Below are positions 56,784 through 64,000 of a stretch of 64,000 nt of DNA, piece after piece (the stretch's first letter is position 1; each line of letters opens with the position of its first letter). The stretch comes from Vandiemenella viatica (Eukaryota > Arthropoda > Insecta > Orthoptera > Morabidae). A program made the position numbers and the translations under genes. Where the stretch lies: the NCBI GenBank assembly GCA_031002005.1, contig JARYHS010011408.1:219335473-219399472 (forward strand), in the 5' to 3' direction. Below the pieces are notes generated by a model that did no database searches, was not told where the DNA came from, and saw only the letters and a program-made list of their open reading frames with translations.

Positions 56784-56855
56784 GAGGAGGGGGGGGGATG
56801 AAGGCTATCCTATGAATTTGCCACAGGCCTCAACGGTGTAATTAGGCCACTGCTC

Positions 56856-57855
56856 NNNNNNNNNNNNNNNNNNNNNNNNNNNNNNNNNNNNNNNNNNNNN
56901 NNNNNNNNNNNNNNNNNNNNNNNNNNNNNNNNNNNNNNNNNNNNNNNNNNNNNNNNNNNNNNNNNNNNNNNNNNNNNNNNNNNNNNNNNNNNNNNNNNNN
57001 NNNNNNNNNNNNNNNNNNNNNNNNNNNNNNNNNNNNNNNNNNNNNNNNNNNNNNNNNNNNNNNNNNNNNNNNNNNNNNNNNNNNNNNNNNNNNNNNNNNN
57101 NNNNNNNNNNNNNNNNNNNNNNNNNNNNNNNNNNNNNNNNNNNNNNNNNNNNNNNNNNNNNNNNNNNNNNNNNNNNNNNNNNNNNNNNNNNNNNNNNNNN
57201 NNNNNNNNNNNNNNNNNNNNNNNNNNNNNNNNNNNNNNNNNNNNNNNNNNNNNNNNNNNNNNNNNNNNNNNNNNNNNNNNNNNNNNNNNNNNNNNNNNNN
57301 NNNNNNNNNNNNNNNNNNNNNNNNNNNNNNNNNNNNNNNNNNNNNNNNNNNNNNNNNNNNNNNNNNNNNNNNNNNNNNNNNNNNNNNNNNNNNNNNNNNN
57401 NNNNNNNNNNNNNNNNNNNNNNNNNNNNNNNNNNNNNNNNNNNNNNNNNNNNNNNNNNNNNNNNNNNNNNNNNNNNNNNNNNNNNNNNNNNNNNNNNNNN
57501 NNNNNNNNNNNNNNNNNNNNNNNNNNNNNNNNNNNNNNNNNNNNNNNNNNNNNNNNNNNNNNNNNNNNNNNNNNNNNNNNNNNNNNNNNNNNNNNNNNNN
57601 NNNNNNNNNNNNNNNNNNNNNNNNNNNNNNNNNNNNNNNNNNNNNNNNNNNNNNNNNNNNNNNNNNNNNNNNNNNNNNNNNNNNNNNNNNNNNNNNNNNN
57701 NNNNNNNNNNNNNNNNNNNNNNNNNNNNNNNNNNNNNNNNNNNNNNNNNNNNNNNNNNNNNNNNNNNNNNNNNNNNNNNNNNNNNNNNNNNNNNNNNNNN
57801 NNNNNNNNNNNNNNNNNNNNNNNNNNNNNNNNNNNNNNNNNNNNNNNNNNNNNNN
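56856..57855. other. Assembly gap, exactly 1000 N
   Basis: A run of exactly 1000 N indicates a scaffolding gap of nominal, not measured, length. The two long frames that cross it are artefacts. Confidence 0.98.
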
Positions 57856-59557
57856 AACCCCCTAAATGGGTGAAAACCCAAGTCCTGAAACGGGCGCAGA
57901 CTTTAAGGCTCGTAATTATATAAACCAACAGCCTTATGGCTAGCTCTGCCGAGCAAAGTCCCTCATCCCCGGTTCCTGACGCAGCAGGAGTAGCCTGGGG
58001 AACTCGGTCAGCTAGCTGGTCTGTGAAGATACAAAACAGAAAACAAAATATGGGTATTAGTGGCGGCCAAACTGTTCTTAACCACTAACATATACATAAC
58101 GAAAAATTAAGATACAATACAAAAATAGCTACAAAAGTAAGATTACAATAACCATGGTAATTACAATGAAATTTCACAAGTTGTTGGAAAATGAAACAAA
58201 ATTAATTATTTTCTAGCAAAGATGGTAATTACAAATAGCAAGAAAAATGAAAAACAAGTACAAGTTATAAGTCCTGTAAGTAATTAATGTTACAAGAAAT
58301 GATCCAAAGGAATACATATAAAGAAAGTACAAGAAAAAACAAGCATATCCATATCAAATTAAAACATAGTGAAATGAACTTGGTCCCTGCCAAGTTATTG
58401 GATCACTTAACTCAACAGAAGTTGTTACAATCATAAGAAATATTACTTATTAGATTTATTTACATAGTATTATCCCCAAAGAAAAGAAACATCTAAAAAT
58501 GTGTAGGGGTAAATTGTAACTTATAAGGAAACGTAGTTTCCAAGCAGCAGTACACTGCTGTGTAAAATGAGAGTATAAAAGTAGTGTATGTGTGCAACGT
58601 AGTTGCGAGGAACCAGTATACTGGTTGAGAGTCAATATAGTGTATCATAATATCTCACAAGTATCGCAACACTCGTTGTGTTCACCAGTACGCTGGTGCA
58701 AAAATGTCATATAGTCTTTATAATTGGTATATCTTCCTCTTGTTATGAAAAAATAGTTAGGTCATAGTAGTGTGTATTTGTCATGGGATCCCTGTCCCCT
58801 GGACCAAATATATTATAATAATATTACAAGAGAAAAGTTATAGCTTCAAATCAGTAGTATTTTATCCAAGACAATTCAATTTGTATAGTTTATTGTTCAT
58901 AAAAAACATTACTCTGATAAGTGTAATTGTTGAAGGCCACTATGAAGTGCCTAAGGTGCCTCAAAGCACAAAAAATCCTCAACCTTAGTTGGGTAAATAA
59001 GACAAAGCGAAGAAAGTGTTACTTAAAGTAGGAAAATCTGTCGTAAAGTTTATTATAAAAGTTTTACTAGAGTGGTTTATTTTTACTATAAAAAATATTT
59101 GAAAGCATGTGTGTATATCCTCATCACATTACTAACATCATTCAACTTTCTTAGTGCACAAGACAATAGGAATTGCTGTCCCAAAACCGTTCTACGGTAC
59201 ATATATAAACACTTAAGACAGTACATAACTTCCAAAATAGCTTTCAATTCATTCTTCAGCAACAAGAATGTAAACTCACATCAGTTTTAATATCATATCT
59301 CCAAGATTCCATTATGTGTAACAAACTTGGTCATTTCCGCTTTTGTCTCTATAGTGTGTTGACTGCTCATGTTTCCTATATATATATGTATTGTGTATGA
59401 AATTGTGTAACTATATGAAATAACAATGACGCCTTATTTGTGTATGTGAGGTCATCCCTAGGTGATGCCTAATGTGTTTTAATATAGGAGGTCGCCTTGT
59501 TTTGTTACACTGATACATAATAATAATAATGATGGGTGGAAATGCAATTAATAATTA
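57856..59557. other. Hairpin-rich, AT-rich non-coding tract
   Basis: Short perfect hairpins are frequent. TGGGT-GAAA-ACCCA (57867-57880). AGCC-TTAT-GGCT (57930-57941). GCTC-TGCC-GAGC (57943-57954). The palindrome CAGCTAGCTG (58009-58018). AACTTGG-TCCCTG-CCAAGTT (58377-58396). GTCC-CCT-GGAC (58794-58804). A bulged 7-bp stem near 58935-58953. Two 72-codon frames (58770-58988, 59072-59290) are not convincing. It lies downstream of the minus-strand gag-like gene, so it may be that element's 3' region. Confidence 0.5.
58527..58698. repeat. Three tandem units of paired hairpins with covarying stems
   Basis: Each unit is hairpin A, a 3-4 nt spacer, then hairpin B. Unit 1: GGAAAC-GTA-GTTTCC (58527-58541), then CAGCAG-TACA-CTGCTG (58545-58560). 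Unit 2: GCAAC-GTA-GTTGC (58594-58606), then AACCAG-TATA-CTGGTT (58611-58626). Unit 3: CAAC-ACTC-GTTG (58667-58678), then CACCAG-TACG-CTGGTG (58683-58698). The linkers are related too (TGAGAGTATAAAAGTAGTGT and TGAGAGTCAATATAGTGT), so the units arose by tandem duplication. Stem pairs changed on both sides in at least three positions. Confidence 0.75.
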
Positions 59558-59695
59558 TGGGATTCGCAGGTGAGTCTCTGATTCCTGGCCCTGGTAATAA
59601 ATATGGGATTCGCAGGTAAGTCTTTGCTTCCTGGCCCTAATAATAATAATGGGATTCGCAGGCAGGACTCTATTTCCTGGCCCTATTAATAAAAT
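59558..59695. repeat. Three 46-bp tandem repeats
   Basis: TGGGATTCGCAGG starts at 59558, 59604 and 59650, each followed by an AGTCT/ACTCT block, TTCCTGGCCCT and an (AAT)n spacer. A CAGG/CCTG stem can form in each unit. 46 is not divisible by three, so it is not a peptide repeat. Confidence 0.85.
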
Positions 59696-59789
59696 AACAA
59701 TAATGCATTCCCCCAAAATGGTACTTTCTTCTCTTCCAGCCTCCCCCACAAATATAGGAAAACATGTTATATCTCCACCTCTACTTTAA

Positions 59790-60439
59790 CTAGAGCATCA
59801 ACTTCCTCACTTGCACAAACAACTTTATCCTTTGACAATCCATCTCAACATCCATAAGTTCCACCCTTGGTGTCTCAGAAATCCTATCCAATCTAATCTG
59901 GCGTATGACTTCCCAAGGTAGATGTAAGTACCCCTTAGAAAAGTAAAGAGTTGACAAAACTTCTTGCCCCAATACTACCTCAAAAATCAAAGTCAGCTGA
60001 GTAAAAGACTCAGATAAACAAATACAAAAAATCCCAAAATAAGTAGAAAAATATTAAAAATGGCAGGAATTGTCTTACATATCCTCAAAAGGTAGGATAA
60101 TTGTGTTGGCACCTTGTGAGGTATACTAATTTTAAGTTTAAGAACATTCCTCCATTCAGCGAAAAGAGTATGTCTTCTGTTTGGAGTGAAAGGGTTCACA
60201 TGGCTTTTAAATTTAGGAGCCCTCCCAAAGCATTGATAGCTGAAAATAATTTTATTTTTATTAGTCTTTCTGTGCTGATATAGCATGGGTACTGTGGGTT
60301 GTGAAAGGTGTACACCATTTTCTTCTTATCACAGGAATGAAAGAGTTTCAGCACAATGTCATAGTAAGCTGTACTGAGGTTTTTATTGCTTGAAAAAGTT
60401 CTGGCGATATGGTGTATACTGTCCCCAAGATGGTAAGTA
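59790..60439 (-). pseudogene. Coding-like continuation downstream of the gag-like gene
   Basis: Past the stop at 60440 codon-like sequence resumes in other frames. One frame gives YHLGDSIHHIARTFSSNKNL and KKKMVYTFHNPQYPCYISTE (about 60435-60250). Another gives NPFTPNRRHTLFAEWRNVLK (60286-59993). A third gives a 66-codon stretch with KGYLHLPWEVIRQIRLDRIS (59990-59790). I do not recognise the domain; no reverse transcriptase, protease or integrase motif is visible. Decayed capsid or another part of the same element is possible. Confidence 0.4.
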
Positions 60440-62590
60440 TTAAATCAAAGTCAGTACCTCATGTGAAACATTCTGAAAGAGAATGAAATGTGCTATCTGT
60501 TTTGTTAATTTGTAAGTCTCCCAAATGGGCACTGATAGCAATGAAAAATTTCTAGTGTTGTTCTCAGGGAACATTTTAGTTGTCAACTGTATATTTAATT
60601 TATCAACAAAAGTTGGCTTTTTCAACTTCTTGTTGAATGGTTTGCTAGTAACTTCTTTTGTATAAACTAATGGAGTAGGGAAATCAGCTGAGTGATGGAT
60701 ATTGTTTTGAGCATTGAAATTATTAAAGTCATCACTATTCCCTAAAATTACTGGCACAGGTTTATCATTCCCACAAATATCAGAAATAAGCTGCACTGCT
60801 TCAGGATGTACTGGCATGTTGTCAGCTGACAGTATAGTAGTGGGATGTGCTAAGTCAGTTGTACAACCAATTAAGCTTTCTGGTTTTTCAGTAGTATTGT
60901 TAAGATCATCTGATTGTATAGTTTGTTCTGAATCAGGTACATGAGCCTTTACAAGTTCAGTTACAGCATTGTTAACTACAGGAGTCAGGTCAGTGACCTG
61001 TGAAATGTCAGCTGAGAATTGTACAGAATTTTCAGTTTTAGAAACTGGTTCTACTGAGATAGGTTGTAATTGTTCAGTAGTTGGTAATGTATCAGCTGCT
61101 GAATAAATGTTAGTTTCTATCCCCTGTTTAACTAACTGTTCCATTTTGCTTTGGCAACCTTGAATATCAGTTTGTGTCTTTTGGACCTGTAAATCCAAAG
61201 CGGAAGACTTGTTGCAGTGTTTGTTGTTGTGTCTGATCAATGTGCAGAACCTGTTCATTTAATGCAGTCAATTTAACTTTATTATTAACAACCTCTTGTG
61301 TAAGTGAAGTAACATCTTCATCAATTCTAGAAACATTTTGTTGTACCTCTGCAATTTGTTGAGTATTTGTTTCAGTAGCAGTATCTAAAACTTGAACTTT
61401 ATTGTGAACTCGAATTACATTGTCACTCACTGCTGAAATAGTGTTATGCATTGACTTAATAGATTCAGCTGAAGTGGATACAAAATGTTGTAGATCAGCT
61501 GAAATTTTCGCAATTGTGGAGTCCTGTGTGTCAATTCTCGGTACAATTTCTTTTTGGAAGGTAGTCAATTGATTGCGTAAAATGGTGGAATTTATATGGC
61601 ATGTGTCCCTGAGAGAATGAAGGTTAATATTAGCATCTTCAATTTGGTTCCGTACCTTATTTTCATGGAGGTTATAAGTTGTGTCCATTTCTTCACGATA
61701 TTTTTGAAATTGTTCTTTCAACTGTTGTTTATTGTTTTCACATGTTTGTTCAGATTTCTCTAATCTCTTTTCTAGGGAACTTGTTTGTTCTGTGAAAGTC
61801 TTTGTTAGTTCATCTTTTAAAGATCTATAGGTATTAGTAATAGTAGTTCTTAACCTTGACTCTAGTTGTGTGTTTTGGTCTTCAAGTTTGGAATTTATTT
61901 CATGTTTGTGTTGATCAAGCGTATTAGTTATTTCTTGTTTCAATTTCTGGGAATCTTGTTGTTGCTGCTCAAGCTTATCATCCAGATGTTTGAATTGGTT
62001 ATTAAGATGTTGGAAGTCTTGTTTAAAGAGTGTGGCCATCCAACTGAACTCTTGTGGTATGTTGTTAACTGGTGTGGTAGATTCTACTACTGTTAGCTGA
62101 GTATCCATTGCAGTGGAGTGTGATGGAAATTGTACACTACCAATCATGGGTTCAGGTGGTGGATGAGTAGTATTTTGTGTTTCAGGTGTGCATTTATCCC
62201 CATTATTCCAACCCAGCAAATCGCTCTCAGAGGTAGTGTGCGAGCCATCACTGTGTAAGTTAGTATCAAGAATTGTGTAATAAATTATACTGTTGCAATT
62301 GTGAATTGTCTTCTACATCAGATTCACCTGAATGGAATATAGGAAGGTCAGTACTAGAAACCGGAGTCAAGTATGCAATTCGTTCTGCTAAATGTGCAGC
62401 TTGTATTGGATGGGGATGCTGAGTATTGTGTACCAGTCCCTCTTGAAACAGGGATAGTATCAGTAGTAGACTGAAGTGAAGTTTCAGAAGTATTGCTAGT
62501 CTCATTAACATTAAGTTGCATTTGATTACAAAAATGTTCATCAGTCTGTGAAGCAGGTTGTGAACCTGAAATATCAGGTTGTTGTGTCAT
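60440..62590 (-). pseudogene. Gag-like coiled-coil protein gene, frameshifted
   Basis: Four minus-strand frames follow one another. An N-terminal Ser/Thr/Gln-rich segment starts MTQQPDISGSQPASQTDEHF (62590). A middle piece holds AERIAYLTPVSSTDLPIFHS (about 62395-62335). A 350-codon frame (62219-61167) contains a long coiled coil, with heptad-like LDDKLEQQQQDSQKLKQEIT and further Gln-rich helices. A 272-codon C-terminal frame (61258-60440) carries repeated SAD motifs and ends in HFILFQNVSHEVLTL. The sum is about 700 residues with three frameshifts. Long coiled-coil N-termini are known for Gag proteins of insect LTR elements, but no CCHC knuckle or pol is seen. Assignment is inference; a domesticated or host gene is not excluded. 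Confidence 0.55.
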
Positions 62591-63470
62591 ACTACTAAGC
62601 TCCTAGATCTGGTTAGCATAGAATGAGTTCTTATCTCTCCCCCCTCCCTCATACAGATACTAACTTCTAACAGGTTTTTCATCATGTGATGCCATATTGA
62701 CACTAACAATAAAGGAAAACTACCAAAGAAAACAATATTAAAGGAATTTGGTTGAATAATCCCCAAAAAAAAAATTATCACAATTCGGTATAGCAGAAAA
62801 TCGGCAAACAGCTGTTATCAAAATTTCAAAGTTCAATGCTTAAATGTACACAAGAACACACACAAAAAAACAAAAAATTAAAATAGGAATTCCCAAAACA
62901 CAAGAAAGAAATAAAAATAATGAATGCAATAGAATAATATTAATCCCCACTGAAACAAAAACACTGTAAAAACCGAAGTACCCAAATGTAAACACAGCAA
63001 AGACAATCACTGGAGCAGATGGTGAACACAAGAATAGAAAAGAAAAAAAAATTATCTTTGTTATGTAGTATGTCTCAGCAAATCGTCGGCAAATATGTAC
63101 AATCTCTGTCGTAGTAAACTCTTTGAGTTGCATACAACACCAGCTGATCGGAGATATACAGAAAAACAGCTGATCGAAGTTACATATCACGTAAGGTTCC
63201 AAAACACTGTTAATTCACTCGTAGACACGAAAAAAAAAAATGAAAAGCCAGGTAAAATTAGGCTGATAGGTAACATAAATTACCCCAAAGTCTTGTCACT
63301 CCGTAAAATCGAGCACAAGTTGGCCACCGTAATGGCATAAATAATAGTAAAAATGCGGTTACTGTGATTGTAACCTTTGACTAATATCATAAGATATTTT
63401 GGTCAACTATTGATGGAAGGTGGATGATTCTATGCAGCATGAAAAAGAAGGAAGAAACTGCATAGATGAT
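62591..63470. other. Upstream region of the gag-like gene
   Basis: No gene. A CAGCTGATCGRAG motif is directly repeated at about 63142 and 63170. On the minus strand this would be leader sequence of the element; a primer-binding site could not be identified. Confidence 0.4.
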
Positions 63471-64000
63471 AGAAAAGAGTGCTCCCGGCAGGCCTAAACT
63501 GTCGCCAAAGTCTAGGATGGAGCGGCCCGATTTCGAATGAAGAACACTTGTACTTAACTTTGTGCAGGCTTGCAGTCCGTAGTTGGCGTGATGAACGGAG
63601 CGACTTGGTGTGGCGAAAACCGCGTCGTCCGGGCCCCTGGACCTCCCCAGGTCAGCACCTCAGGAGAAGTGAAAGAGGCTTAGTCGGCTGCGAAGTCCGC
63701 TGGCAGCTGTAGTCGTGCGGCGTCGGTGAAGTGGTCTGGTTGGCTAAGGTCGAAGTAGGTGTTGTGGAAGATGCTGGTATCCTTGGTTAGCACTCACTCG
63801 TATCACTGATGGTCGGTAAACCTCTCCACAGTTTGAAATTGAACAAACACGAGCCTTACAGTTCCATGTAAGGAAAAAGACTGCATACCGGGGTTGAGTA
63901 TCGCCTAAGTACCTTAACTAACAGTCTTGGTAGCACCTTACTGTCCAAAGAAAGTTTGTTGCATATTTTAATTTAGTTTGACCATGTTGCCAGGATACAA
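63471..64000 (-). other. GC-rich region upstream of the gag-like gene; possible LTR/leader
   Basis: GC rises sharply at 63480-63740 (GCGTCGTCCGGGCCCCTGGA, CAGCTGTAGTCGTGCGGCGT). Position about 1 kb upstream of the gag-like start fits an LTR or 5' leader, but I found no second copy on the other side, and the window ends before a boundary is reached. The 77-codon plus-strand frame here is unremarkable. Confidence 0.3.

Noticed and set aside
56805..57928. Two long minus-strand frames of 358 and 372 codons
   Set aside because: They consist almost entirely of the N gap.
58527..58698. CRISPR array or attachment sites
   Set aside because: Repeats are hairpin pairs with related, not unique, linkers; no cas genes or integrase, and the context is a eukaryotic genome.
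62840..63202. 120-codon hydrophobic minus-strand frame as a membrane protein
   Set aside because: Phe/Ile/Leu-rich because it translates an A-rich plus strand; no conserved motif and it lies in the presumed leader of the gag-like element.

Overview
The window looks like non-coding, transposon-dense nuclear DNA from an insect. It is AT-rich and has no operon structure, long conserved exons, tRNA or rRNA genes. Most recognisable protein similarity is to eukaryotic transposable elements: Jockey/CR1-group and RTE-like LINEs, Tc1 and mariner transposases, a hAT transposase, an LTR-element-like gag and several tRNA-derived SINEs. The SINE and LINE types suggest Polyneoptera (grasshoppers, crickets, stick insects and relatives), but I cannot name the species. 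I found no host gene that I can defend.

Layout. 1-7.5 kb: SINEs, a Jockey/CR1-type LINE, a decayed Tc1 transposase and a hAT-type MITE (a small non-autonomous element). 7.5-11.1 kb: one 3.5-kb hAT element carrying two LINE fragments, a second small hAT-type element, remnants of its own transposase and a solo LTR. 11.1-17.6 kb: dispersed insect repeats, a 158-bp tandem repeat and a 464-bp near-perfect palindrome. 20.0-22.8 kb: a Tc1 element split by a 1.6-kb hAT relative with a perfect 8-bp target duplication. 24.7-30.7 kb: three LINE 3' ends, two of them tail to tail, two SINE families and a MITE with a 19-bp perfect inverted repeat. 33.4-43.7 kb: a 190-bp tandem repeat, a third hAT copy, SINEs, RTE and Jockey/CR1 LINE fragments and another MITE. 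44.3-46.3 kb: a mariner-like element whose interior has been replaced by a LINE that itself contains a 193-bp tandem duplication. 46.3-56.8 kb: mostly featureless AT-rich DNA with a SINE, old LINE fragments and GC-rich islands.

After a 1000-N assembly gap (56856-57855), 58-63 kb differs from the rest. A minus-strand, frameshifted, coiled-coil gag-like gene (62590-60440, coding-like signal to about 59790) is followed downstream by a triple 46-bp repeat and a hairpin-rich tract. That tract holds three tandem units of paired hairpins whose stems keep pairing although their sequences differ. This is the most unusual structure here.

The elements do not form a pathway. Their relationship is stratigraphic: nesting and target duplications give an order of insertion.
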